A stretch of DNA of 64,000 nucleotides, taken from contig OX467087.1 in assembly GCA_950106755.1 (NCBI GenBank), positions 5,460,047-5,524,046 of the forward strand, written 5' to 3'. The notes beneath the pieces are model-generated. The model saw nothing but the letters and a program-made list of their open reading frames with translations, did no database searches and had not been told where the DNA came from. Position 1 is the stretch's first letter; each line of letters opens with the position of its first letter. Positions 53,531 through 64,000 of the stretch are shown in pieces. The stretch is from Climacium dendroides. Lineage: Eukaryota > Streptophyta > Bryopsida > Hypnales > Climaciaceae. A program made the translations under genes and the position numbers.

Positions 53531-54488
53531 TATTGCAAAACTATTGTGACATAGTCATCTCTCCGTGTGCAAGTACCAATGCAATTTTAACCAAGCAGAA
53601 GCATTATTCAATTTGTCAAAATAGCCTTTCCACCCTTGACCTTAGCAATGAATCACACTCAACTTGCTATTGCTAACTCCAACATTTGTTGAAGTAGTAA
53701 CTTGACTAATAAAAGTGCAACCTCAAAATATTGAATGACCTGTACTATTCGATTATTGTTTGATGAACAATTTTTCATTCATTCTTCAACCAAAGTGGCC
53801 ACTAGTCGTCTTTAAGATGTACACTAATAGCCCAACGGCCTTCAATTACTATGCAGGCTTATTAACTTTCACCTTCATGCTTGATTAAGCCACTAACCAT
53901 TGATGAACCAGATTTATTAAATCTCTATGCTAATTAGTTGAACCAATGGCCATAAATAAGCACAGTTGGCTTCGCAGATTTAAATCATAAATCATGCTCG
54001 TAATTGGCCATAGCATCTTTTTTATTTGAGTTGTTTAGTACATCCAAATATGATCAATTTGTCATGTGGTTAGGTTTGTTATTGAGGTCTAATTGACCTC
54101 TAATTGCATCATGGATTTTGGATTTTTTGTAAGAATCCAAAAATAAAAGCAGATTTTTTATTGAATTCTTTTTGCCTTGTGAACAAGGTCCCAACTAAAA
54201 CATTTTTTTTAATCTAACCCTAGAATATGAATGCTAGAAAAAAATTATAAATTAAAATTTAAAAAAACTATCTTAATAGGAAATTTTTTAGAGCCCTTTA
54301 GTAATAGATCAATCATTCCCAATTTTATAATTCTAAAATTTTCCCCCTCCTAAAATTTCATTACATTCATGAAAGGATGTCTTGACACCTTGGATTCATT
54401 TGGCTAGTTATGGCATTCAAGACACTTTAGGGTTTTTCTAAGCCCTAAAGTGTCTTGAATACCCTAAAACCATCCCTACTACTAAGCT
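53531..54488. other. AT-rich gene-free stretch
   Basis: No supported gene. A short inverted repeat lies near 54408-54466 (CAAGACACTTTAGGG and CCCTAAAGTGTCTTG). Confidence 0.55.
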
Positions 54489-54705
54489 TTGTGTTGTTGC
54501 CATAGCCAAAATAAAAATAAAAATAATTCTTTATTTTTTCAACTCCTGAAAACTTTGAAAATCAATAATTTTTCACTCCATGAATGAGAACACCACAAAA
54601 CAAAGCCCATGCAGCCCTCTTTGCCAAGAGCTTTCTAATGGTATCAAAAATGCAATTAGCAAACACATGATTCAAGAGATCTCAATGTAACAAACAAAAC
54701 AAACA
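54489..54705 (+). repeat. Dispersed repeat family R1, copy B
   Basis: Diverged copy with TTGTTGCCATAGCCAAAATA, AAAGCCCATGCAGCCCTC, GAGCTTTCTAATGGTATCAA and TTCAAGAGATCTCAATG in the same order as copy A. Confidence 0.7.
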
Positions 54706-54859
54706 AACAAACAACCTATCATAATAGATGGATACCCATTTAAGCACAATAGATTTTCCTTCAAGTTTCCTTCAAAAGTGTCATTAAATTATCCCCTATG
54801 ATTAGTTGATTGTTGATTTTGTCAAGTTTCAACTTCAAATCTAGCTATATGACAATTTT

Positions 54860-55050
54860 AGTGGTTTAGGGGGTCCACTTTAAAAATTCATAGAAATTAC
54901 ATGTCATATCCAAAGAATCTAATTTATTTTTTAAAAATTCATAATTTTAAATTGCTAATACTGCAAAAATATTTTTTTAAAGAAAAAAGTGCCTTCAACT
55001 ATGTTGAATTGCTTACATTGACAATTTTAGATGTTTCCACTGTACATCTT
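54860..55050 (+). repeat. Dispersed repeat family R2, copy 2
   Basis: Matches 4640-4830 in the same orientation: CCACTTTAAAAATTCATA, a T-rich stretch, TTGCTAATACTGCAAAAATA, A-rich, CAACTATGTTGAATTGCTTA. Confidence 0.65.
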
Positions 55051-56010
55051 GAGTTCAAGAATTTTTGAGGAAGAGTTTAAGAATTCAATCACTAATGTCT
55101 ATTTAGCAATAGCTCTTAGAATTGTACTTGTGAACATACAAAATGTAATTATTCTCAATATGTATAACCATTTAGTTAAATCTAAATCATATTTTTTTGG
55201 TTAATTAAGAAATGATTATATAAAATAATTCAATTAGTGCATCCTATAGTAATTATATTAACTCACATTCTTTTGGAAATCATGTGAATTTGAAAGGTGC
55301 ACTAGTATGGATGTTTATAGTATGTTAGATAAGCTCTATATAATGTGATCTTTCCTTATTTCATACTATCCAAAGTAGTATAATTGTCATTAAATTCTCA
55401 TCCAACTTTTGTCTAAAATAGTGTGCCTTGTGCCATTGCCACAATCAAAAGAAAGGTAAAAGTGATTTTTTAATTTTAAAAAGTTAAAAATAACTCAAAA
55501 ATCCATAACTTTCCCATTATATGTGCAAATACGACAAAAGCAAGCTCATGCACCCCTCTCACCAAGGGCTTTCTGATGGTACCAAACACGTGACTGGGGG
55601 ACACACGGTCCAAGCACTACAACAATGGCAGTGTTTTATGACTGCAAAATTATGACTGAGGATGACTGGCGACTGCTTGTAGTCATATTTTTGAAGGTAA
55701 AAAAAATATGACTACAAATATGACTGCGAGTTATATTTTAGTCTTATACATCATGGTCGTATAGTATATGACCATTGGGAACACCAAAATACTTCATAGA
55801 GAACGGTAGGGAACACATTTAGGGAACGCCCAATCATATTTTCTAGTCATATTTTGCAATCACATCTCTATAATAGTAAGATTTTTTTAGGGCAGCCCAA
55901 AAACAATTTGAATAGGGAATATATTTAGAAAATACCTAGTCATATTTTTCCACATAGGATTTTTTTGTAGTCATATTTTCTTAAAATCACTTTTTGTAGT
56001 TGCCACTAAT

Positions 56011-56070
56011 TTAGGATTTTGAAACCCTAGCCGCCACAAAATTAGGGTTTTGAAACCCTAGCCACCACTT
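56011..56070 (+). repeat. 28-bp tandem duplication inside the CACTA element
   Basis: TTTTGAAACCCTAGCC with CGCCACAAAATTAGGG is followed immediately by a second copy (TTTTGAAACCCTAGCC, ACCACTTTTTG), just before the CTT-rich block. Confidence 0.8.
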
Positions 56071-56084
56071 TTTGTAGCCACTCT

Positions 56085-56890
56085 TCTTTTTGCCCCTTCT
56101 TCTTTCTTTTTTGTTTCTTCTTCTTTGTTTTTGTTGCTTCTTAAGTTTTGTTTCTTGTTGCTTCTTAGGTTTTTCTTCTTCTTACTTCTTTTTACTTCTT
56201 AGGTTTTGTTTCTTGTTGCTTCTTAGATTTTTTTTCTTCTTGCTTTTTCTTCCTTCTTCTTCCTTCTTAGGTTTTGCTTCTTCTTCCTTCTTAGGTTTTG
56301 CTTCTTCTTCCTATTTAGGTTTTGCTTCTTCTTTCTTTTTTGCTTCTTCTTCTTTGTTTTTGTTGCTTCTTAAGTTTTATTTTTTGTTGTTTCTTAGATT
56401 TTTCTTCTTCTTGCTTCTTCTTATTTCTTAGGTTTTGTTTCTTCTTCCTATTTAGGTTTTGCTTCTTCTTCTTTCTTTTTTGTTCCTTCTTTTTTGTTTT
56501 TGTTGCTTCTTAAGTTTTGTTTCTTGTTGCCTCTTAGGTTTTCTTCTTCTTGCTTCTTCTTACTTGATCTTGCTCCTTCTTACTTTTTGTTTCTTAGGTT
56601 TGCTTCTTCTTCCTACTTAGCTTTTGCTTCTTCTTCTTTCTTAGGTTTTGCTTCTTCTTACCTTTCAACTTTTATTTCTTTTTCCTTCTTAAATTTTTTT
56701 TTCTTGCTTCTTAAGTTTTGCTTTTTAGGTTTTGCTTCTTCTTCCTCTTAGATTTCTCTTCTTCTTCCTTCTTAAATTTCACTTCTTCTTCCTTCTTAAG
56801 TTTTGCTCCTTTTTTCTTCTTAGATTTTGCTTCTTCTTGCCTCCTAACTTTTGCTTTTTCTTCCATCTTAAGTTTTTCTTTTTCTTGCCT
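56085..56890 (+). repeat. CTT/TTC-rich low-complexity block inside the CACTA element
   Basis: About 800 bp of imperfect TTCTT, GCTTCTTCTTC and TTAGGTTTTG units. Longer register repeats (TTAGGTTTTGCTTCTTCTTC) suggest a higher-order unit of roughly 30-50 bp. The complementary strand would read as Lys/Glu-rich peptide in places, but this follows from the repeat and is not called as a gene. Confidence 0.85.
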
Positions 56891-57439
56891 CCTAATCATA
56901 TTTTGCAGTTATATTTTGTAGTCATATTTTGCAATCATAATGTCACTTGCTTTTTGCTTCTTTTTTGCTACTTTTTGCTTCTTAGTCTCTCTATCATCAT
57001 TGTTATTTTTTTTGGTTATTTATAATTTTTGAATATATAATGATTATAACTTTTTTTAATCTTAAACATGTTTACATATTTTGTAGTATTTTAAATCTTT
57101 AAAGTTTGAATTATATTGTTCATTTATTGAAAACTAACTTTCTCATTTATACATGTAGGCATTGAAGGTTGAAATGAAGTTATTGAAGGCTACTTGCAAT
57201 ACAAAAGAGGTAACATCTTTACATTTTTGTTGGAATATAGGTTCTACAAGTGTGTAAAAATATACATATATAAAGAGCCATTGTGATATATTTTATGTTA
57301 ATAACTAATAAATGTTATTGAAAAAAATCACATTTTTTCTTGTATTTGACTTTCTAATGTGATTAATTTTTGCCCATTTAAGAAATCATATGTATTCATT
57401 TTTAATTAAATGGATTCTCTTACTTAACTACTAAATTAT

Positions 57440-57700
57440 GTTGATGTATGACTACACATAGTCGTTTTACAAATCATCAAAAAATATGACTGAAAATAAT
57501 TGTTTTACACATCATTTAAAAAAATGACTGAGAAAAGTCATATTTCGTGTTACTACAAAATATGACTCACCACAGTCATCAAAAAATATGACTCGCTGCA
57601 GTCATATTCCAAGTCATCAAGAAATATGACTCACTGCAGTTATATTCCACGTCATCAAAAAATATGACTCGCCGCAGTCATATTCCACGTAGGATTTTTT
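57440..57700 (+). repeat. Subterminal tandem repeats of the CACTA element
   Basis: Units of about 40 bp (AAAAATATGACTCGCCGCAG plus TCATATTCCACGTCATC) are repeated four to five times with small changes. Such arrays bind the transposase in characterised CACTA elements. Confidence 0.85.
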
Positions 57701-58010
57701 TGTTTGCCCGGGCAACTCAACAAAAATCAAGACCCCTCTAAGAGAGTCAAAGTATACGCCATGTTGGCATACTATGGCTAAATATGGGTATTTATACCCT
57801 TCAACTTATATGACTGCCAATATGACTGATGTCTGAAGCGACTGCTTCCAAACGACTAGAGTCAGTCGTATCCCGAGTCATCTACAATGATTTCTACGTG
57901 AGTCATATTTTTTGATTTTACGACTCACTGCAGTCATATTTTGTAGTCATAAAACACTGCTTTTGTTGTAGTGAAGAGATCTTACCATATCAAACAAAAC
58001 AAAGAGCCAA

Positions 58011-58844
58011 ACTTATTGGATGAATATTCATTCCTCTAGCATTCATCTAAATTGTTGTGAAAGGTCTTGCACTATTCAAACTCTAAAACTAATAGAATTT
58101 ACTTGTATAGTAAGATGGATGCACATATAGAACAACTTCAATAATATGTATGTTTATTTTGTACAATTTTTTGTAACATGATCAAAGAAAATAATATACT
58201 TATATATAATATGAAATCTCTTAAAAACTCTAAATGCAAAGTAAAAGCTTTTCCAAAATTCCTTTGCAATTCTTGCACTTATATTCAAATGTAGAATTTG
58301 TATATGAATCTTAGGAAAACATTTATGGCCTAGGATTTTTTTTTAATGTAGAAGACGCTCTAAATAACCAAAATTTTGAAATTGAAGAAGGAAAAGTGTA
58401 GAAGTCCAAGTAAAGATATAAGTTGAGTTAAAGTATGTACCATAATAAAAAAAATGTCCAAAATACACCACCTAAATTTGGAGCAAAAAGTGTTACAAAA
58501 ACTTAAAGATTGATTATATATGACATAAGGTAGAAAGTTCATGAAGCATGGGTTGTAAAGGCATCCACTTCCTCAAATGTACATTCTTTGTACATTTTTC
58601 TTTCTCATTGCACCAACAATGTAAAAATAGTATACATTTTAGGAAGTGGATGTTTTTGCTGACCATTGTGTTTCAACTCCAAAAACTCATAACAATTCCA
58701 AAAAACTCCAAAAAATATAAAACAACGTAGGTTAGCTACCAACTCCATTTGTCTTTGAAAGAAACTATTTCAATAATTCTATCCTATCTAAATTATTTTT
58801 TCAACTCTTAAATAGGTATTTTTATGGGCTTCCTAACCAAAACA
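58011..58844. other. AT-rich gene-free stretch
   Basis: Nothing recognisable; only short open frames. Confidence 0.55.
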
Positions 58845-58874
58845 TCAAAATGAGCAATTCAACATAGTTAAAAG

Positions 58875-58944
<70 letters not shown>

Positions 58945-59040
58945 CTAGTATTAACAATTAAAAATCATGTATTAACAAACAAAATTGAGTTTTTGGATAA
59001 AACATGTAATTACTATGAATTTTCAAAGTAAAAGCTTGCT
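58845..59040 (-). repeat. Dispersed repeat family R2, copy 3 (inverted)
   Basis: Read on the minus strand it gives CTTTGAAAATTCATAGTAAT, TTGTTAATACTAGAAATA, the TA run, then TTTTAACTATGTTGAATTGC. This is the block order of the other R2 copies. The A/T-rich spot of the other copies is occupied here by the TA microsatellite. Confidence 0.65.
58882..58942. repeat. (TA)n microsatellite, about 30 units
   Basis: An uninterrupted alternating TA run of about 60 bp inside repeat R2 copy 3. Confidence 0.95.
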
Positions 59041-60439
59041 AGGCTCTTGAAATTGTCAAGGTAGTTTGGCCATAAAACCCAACTATAGATATCAATAGTC
59101 AACCAATTGCAATTAAGAAAGGAAATAGTTTAATAGCACTTTGGAGAACATTTTCAATAGAAGTTAATTTGTCACCAACAGGTACAAGTATGGTTTGGGG
59201 GGAACACTTTATATGAATGTAGTATTGATTTTCGGTGACCTAAAAAGAGAATTTTGGATATTCATAATTTATTGCTATTGTGTCCAAATAATGTATGCTA
59301 AAGTATGTGGGAATGATTTTTCAGTTGCCAATAGGATTCAATAAAATTAACTTATATTTATAAAAGGAACTATACTATGTAATTAATCACTAAATGCCTA
59401 AGGCACCATATTTGTGTGTCATCTAAATTTTAAGGTTACACGCAATCTTACCAAATTATTTTTAGTATTTAAAAACTTGAATATCCTTTAAATTTTATTT
59501 AAAATTTCAAAATTTTGATTTAAAAAAACATTTTTTAATGATTTTTCTATTGAAGATTTTGTGCAAGGATGTCCATTCCAAATCTTGATTTCTTAAAGAG
59601 TTTGAGGCTCTTGGAATTGAGACTCAAATACATTGGATTTTAGAGAAAAAGTCACAATGAAAATTCATTTAAAAAAATATAGAATAGATTCTGAAAATTT
59701 ATAAATCAATTATAGTTGTGCATGTGATATCTTTTAAGGCTTTAACCCCTATAGGACCAAATGACATTTTTTTAGCAACATAGTGATTTGGGGCAACTCA
59801 TAATTTTTATTTTTTCTTTGAAATTTTTACACAACATGTGCCTAGGAGTAGCTTTAAGGCCTAAAAAATTTCATAACTTTTGACTATATGGTTAAAAAAT
59901 TATTGTATGATATGCAATTTTCATTGCTTGGCAAGCAATTTGGGGAACAAAAAAAACTTTTTTAATCATCACTTTTAAAAAAAATAAAATTGAATTTGGT
60001 TTTCTAGATTTATTTATACATGGAAAGATTTTAATCATTCCATTTTGATTAATGAGCTCAAAGTTATGAGGAGTTTTAGTTGTGAGTAACATGTGGATGG
60101 TTATAGACTCTCTATTCTAAAATAAACTTTGAAGACCTTTATTTAACTTAATTTTCAATATTTTGGAAAAAATCAAAAAATAAAGTGTAGATTATTTACT
60201 ACAACATTATAACCATTGGGATTGGCATATTCATCTCCATAAATGAATTTTGTATTTTGAATCATTCTCTACTTTCTACTTACTATTCTCTTTCTATATG
60301 TTATACAATTTTCAATGATTTGAAAATTTTCAAGCATGTAGCTAACTTGCCTTAAAGAATGGATCTAAGGAATTACAACAATTTTAGACATTTTTTCATA
60401 ATGATCTAACCTTGTGAAGTGCAATTGCCCGGATTTCTG
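59041..60439. other. AT-rich gene-free stretch
   Basis: No gene or clear element boundary is seen. Confidence 0.55.
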
Positions 60440-60640
60440 CAGGCCAAAAAAAGGATTTTTGTCACTTCAAACACTAAGATCTTGCAATCTATAGAGTGGA
60501 AATTTCTGAAATTTTTTCCACATCTTTTCAAACTAGAATACTACAAGATCCTACAATTAAATGTGTCCAGAAATGCTTTTTTAAAAAAAAATTTGGAACT
60601 TGTACTAAAAGTGGCAATTTTGGAACATTTTTGGTGAAAC
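60440..60640 (+). repeat. Dispersed repeat family R3, copy 2
   Basis: ATCTTGCAATCTATAGAGTG, AAACTAGAATACTACAAGAT and CTAAAAGTGGCAATTTTGGA follow the same order as 3920-4090. Confidence 0.55.
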
Positions 60641-63600
60641 CATACTCAAAAACCTTTAGGGTTAACTCCTAAAATTGCGCATCACAAAAGTAAAAGCACC
60701 TTGGTCAACCTTGTTTATCGCTTTTCAAATGAACCATTTTTGCTATTCAATTAAAAAAATGAAGCTTGATAATTTTTTTATTCCATTTTAATTTTCTTAA
60801 ATTCAAAATGGAAAGAATTATTGCTAATGCAAGTACTATTGTCAAAATCCAAAATATCTAATATTGTATATATTTCATTTTTATTTATTTTTAATTATAA
60901 ATTATAAATTGTATTACTCATTTTAAAATTCATCATAGAAAAAATTTCAAATTTTTCAAATATTTATCAAAACTGATATTTTATTTTTATTTTGAAATTA
61001 AATTAATAATTATATTTTTATTTTTCCATTAAAAATTTGGAAAAAAACTAAGTCAGTTGAAAAGACAATCTCTTACAAAAAGAAATGTCAAGATTTTATA
61101 TATCAATGTATAAAGGAAAAATTTAGCATTGTAGTGACATTTCACTTGAAGGCTATTGGCCAAGGTGTTTTGAGTGTAAATTGTAAAATAATTAACTGTA
61201 CATCTTCACACCAATTTTTAGTGCTACTAATATTTCTTGGAAAAAATTCAAATTAGTTGGATTGTTCTTTTGCAAAATTTACCAATTTATTTTTGTTTTT
61301 TTGCTACAAAATTATAATACTTAATAATAATTTTTTACAAAATGAATTGAATTATTTTACAATGATAGGCAATCCATATTATTAAATATTGAAAATAAAA
61401 TATTTATATTTGAATCCAATTTACAATCTAAACTTAAACTAAATAATTTTGGATGTATCCTTTAGGAGTTTACCACATTTTTGTTATGACCTCAATTTTA
61501 AATTTGACATGTAAAAAGAGGATTCAAAAACTTCAAATCATTTTCACAATTTTAACACCTTCATGATCAATCATTACAATCTTTCAACCAATTAATTGTA
61601 TTGTTGTATTTTTGATTCCTATGTGATTCATAATATGTCTAGTTTGAATTTATGGATGTTTAAAATTTCTTAAATTGATAAATTTAAAAAAAAAATTTGA
61701 ACCATTTGTTTAGTTTAGAGCAAACTCCAAGAAGCTCAAGAAAGACCTTGGGCATTTAGGGTTTAACCCTTAAACCAAGGTAGTCATCAAAACTACTCCA
61801 ATTATTGGACCTTCAAGTGCATGTTTTTTTCTACAATGAACAATGAAGTCATCCATCGATCTTTTTCCAACCTCAACGTCCTTTAAGGTTTAAGGGCATC
61901 CTTAGTTGACACTCTAGAATTTGCCCCATCAAATATAAGTCTAATTTTTCAATACTTTGTAATTTGAAAATTTTATCATTAGAAGTGCATTCAAAAGTAT
62001 TGTGGATAGGTACAAGAAAATAAAAATTTAGACATTGGACAAAGACAATAGACCACTTCAAAAGCTAGCTAAAAGACAAACCATGAGTCTTCGATTGAGT
62101 TCTAAATACTATTGGAAAGCTCTTTGCAAGGAGGGAGCATGGACTTTGTTCATTGCATTCCTTCATGTATAAAACTTTCTATTTGTATCAAGAACACAAC
62201 CTCTCATATCATAACAAATTAGGGGTACATAGACTTTCTTTTATAGAAAAGAAATTGAATTTTGAAATTTTTATGAATTAAAAAATTAAAAAATTACTTC
62301 TATCTTTATTTTATTATACTATGGCAACAAAACAAGGAAAACTAATTATAGTGGTGTTGGCAAATCATGGTTACCAATGTACTTTACACTCCAAAGTTGA
62401 CAATCTTGTACCTATCCAGAGTACTTTTGAATGTGCTTCCAATGATAGAAATTTCAACTTCTAATTTCAAAAACTTAGAGTTGTATTTGGTAGGCTTGTT
62501 TTCAAGTCCCTTTAAGGATGCCTTGAGGATGCCCTAAAGACATTTTTAGTACATGAGCACCTTCATAAACATTGCTAGAGGTGGGAGAGGTTGAACGATT
62601 TTTTTTGCTGAAAATCAATGATTTTTTTCATAGGGAATATTTGGTAAAATATTTTTAATTTTCAATGGATGATTGTTCATTTGATAGCAAATCTTGGGAC
62701 AATATCACTATATTTTGTAGAATGTATATTGTTGTGGATGAATAAATGGAATCTCAACCTTGATTGCAAGTTTCACACATTTACATGGACATAAATAGCT
62801 TCATTCTTCTAATGTATCACTTTTTGCATTGTCTAAAATAAATAGGGGTAGTCATACATTCTCTAACCCATGGACAATTCTCAGAAGATTGAGACATGGT
62901 GTGGTTGTTCGTGGCTTTTGGAGCTCTTAATCTTTGAGGTTTTTGAAGTGACATTCTTCTCCTCCTCAAGTGGAGAAATGGGTTGCAAAAAATTTTCTCA
63001 AAGGATTTTTCACTCCTCCTTAAGTCACTTTTATCTTGCTTGATGCATAATTGTGCACTTTCTTACATGTTGAGTTTAGTCCAAACTTCTAAGCTACTGG
63101 CGCCACCTACATTCTACGAGCATTTATGACAATGAATCTAGAGTAAACATGCCATTAACCACACACTTCCAATCACCGCACGATGGAATTCCCAATCTCC
63201 TCACAATCACTGCACAGTCAAAGTACATTCATTTCTTGCGAATGCTTAGGCACCAAGCACTGTGCGGTGAAGGGCTGCAAGGGTTTTTTCACAAGATTTT
63301 AGGGTTTTTATCTTCACGTTGGAATAAAATTTGTAAGAGGAAACCTTTTTATGCTTTATTTTTTAGAAGTGAATCTTAACATGGCATTTGATAACCGTGT
63401 CAAGTTTCAAAGCTTGCAAGTTTCTACAAAACTGTGGAGAAGGATTTGAATCTTGCCTGTGCGGTGATTGGCAAGTTTACTATAGTTGGTTCTCCAAGAA
63501 AACTCTGATGCTCACGTTAAAAATGGGTGTCACACCTTCTTGTCAGTTCTTGCTCAACAGCTTCCCATTGGCTACTCTTTTCTCTCGTATTCTTCAAGAA

Positions 63601-64000
63601 ATTTACTTCTCGGAGGAGGTGTAATGAAAAAAACTAACTGTGCCGGAGCTCACTGCCTCCCTAGTCCCAGTCAGCCCAGCACTGTTCACGGAGTTGTTTA
63701 CAGTGCCCGCATGGCCGCATTGATTTAAGTTCTGCTTTTTCCCGTCAATTCAGCAAATTTCCACGCATTTCTGCGTTTCTTCTGGCTTGGCGGCCCAGAG
63801 CCCGCCGAAGTTTTTCTGTTTTTCTGTTTTTTTTTGGCTCAAATGAAGGATTTCACTGCAACTGAGATTCACAAAGCCTGTTTGGAGTGCCATTCAATCT
63901 GGGGCACCGTGGCAAACTGCTAATGCTGAAGACTTTTGGGTTTCGATCAATGCGCTTGACCGCTTTCTCTCTCCCTCCTCTGTAAGATGTGGTTTAGTAG
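60641..64000. other. AT-rich stretch ending in GC-richer DNA at the window edge
   Basis: Up to about 63050 the DNA is AT-rich with no supported gene. From about 63100, and clearly from 63630 to the end, GC content rises and runs such as CTCTCTCCCTCCTCTG appear, as in promoters or leaders of this genome. A gene may begin just beyond the window. Open frames at 63149-63728 have no recognisable homology and are not called. Confidence 0.45.

Larger units (their letters stand above)
55615..57973. mobile_element. CACTA-type DNA transposon, non-autonomous, 2359 bp
   Basis: It begins CACTACAACAATGGCAGTGT and ends with the inverted counterpart (ACACTGCTTTTGTTGTAGTG). The terminal inverted repeat can be followed for about 44 bp with four or so mismatches. 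A 3-bp AAG duplication flanks it, as expected for the CACTA (En/Spm) superfamily. Subterminal motifs ATATGACT and CAGTCATATT recur many times in both orientations near both ends (55650-55990 and 57440-57960), another CACTA hallmark. No transposase frame is present; the middle is a CTT-rich low-complexity block. It interrupts an older repeat, so it is younger than that copy. Confidence 0.93.
55424..58010 (+). repeat. Dispersed repeat family R1, copy C, split by the CACTA element
   Basis: The left part (55424-55614) ends ...CACGGTCCAAG and the right part (from 57974) begins AAGAGATCTTACC. Joined after removing one AAG, the text reads like copy A (GGTCCAAGAGATCTCACC). The intervening 55615-57973 is a transposon. 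Confidence 0.85.

Noticed and set aside
56090..57025. Several overlapping Phe/Leu/Ser-rich frames (plus) and a Lys/Glu-rich frame (minus) in the CTT block.
   Set aside because: They follow directly from the low-complexity repeat and sit inside a transposon without a start, domain or splice context.
63149..63728. Open frames near the right edge as a partial gene.
   Set aside because: No recognisable product or splice continuity; only a rise in GC content supports a nearby gene.

Overview
This is a 64 kb piece of a plant nuclear chromosome. The genes have many short GT-AG introns (mostly about 100-500 bp), and the products are land-plant families: a plant-type Miro GTPase, an EDR2-like PH-START protein, an ALE2-type receptor kinase and a plant heavy-metal-associated (HMA) protein. 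The intergenic DNA is very AT-rich and full of decayed repeats. I infer a bryophyte, most likely a moss, from intron size and gene style, but the sequence alone does not prove it. No rRNA, tRNA, CRISPR array or prokaryotic operon is visible.

Layout. 1-4640: AT-rich, no gene. 5535-11263 (+): Miro GTPase, 14 coding exons, 644 aa. 11670-11890: a probable tRNA-derived SINE. 13070-14533: duplicated leader region of the next gene. 14534-22806 (+): EDR2-like protein, 23 coding exons including a predicted 13-nt microexon, 784 aa. 25060-26781: probable leader of the next gene. 26782-31292 (+): ALE2-like receptor kinase, 8 coding exons, 832 aa. 31293-40685: about 9 kb of AT-rich repeats (minisatellite, about 180-bp periodic repeats, hairpins, MITE-like copies). 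40686-41905 (+): small HMA-domain protein, 143 aa. 42130-42960: tandem array apparently derived from the 3' end of the next gene. 42808-43485 (-): intronless unknown gene, 225 aa. 46238-48250 (-): DCC (DUF393) thiol-disulfide oxidoreductase-like protein, 208 aa. 49338-52180 (+): DUF3253 protein, 127 aa, head to head with the DCC gene. 52181-64000: repeat-rich, including a complete CACTA-type DNA transposon (55615-57973) nested in an older repeat.

The genes look like independent housekeeping or signalling loci. The only pair whose arrangement suggests shared control is DCC and DUF3253, which diverge from about 1.1 kb.

The strongest discoveries are in the non-genic structure. They are: a CACTA element whose empty insertion site can be read from a sister repeat; a TTAA-flanked piggyBac-like miniature element in a DCC intron with a decayed relative 11 kb away; a 276-bp terminal-inverted-repeat element in two inverted copies; a tandem array seeded by a gene's own 3' end; a duplicated splice donor in the receptor kinase; and the 13-nt microexon. 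I did not find a clearly new multi-gene biological system.
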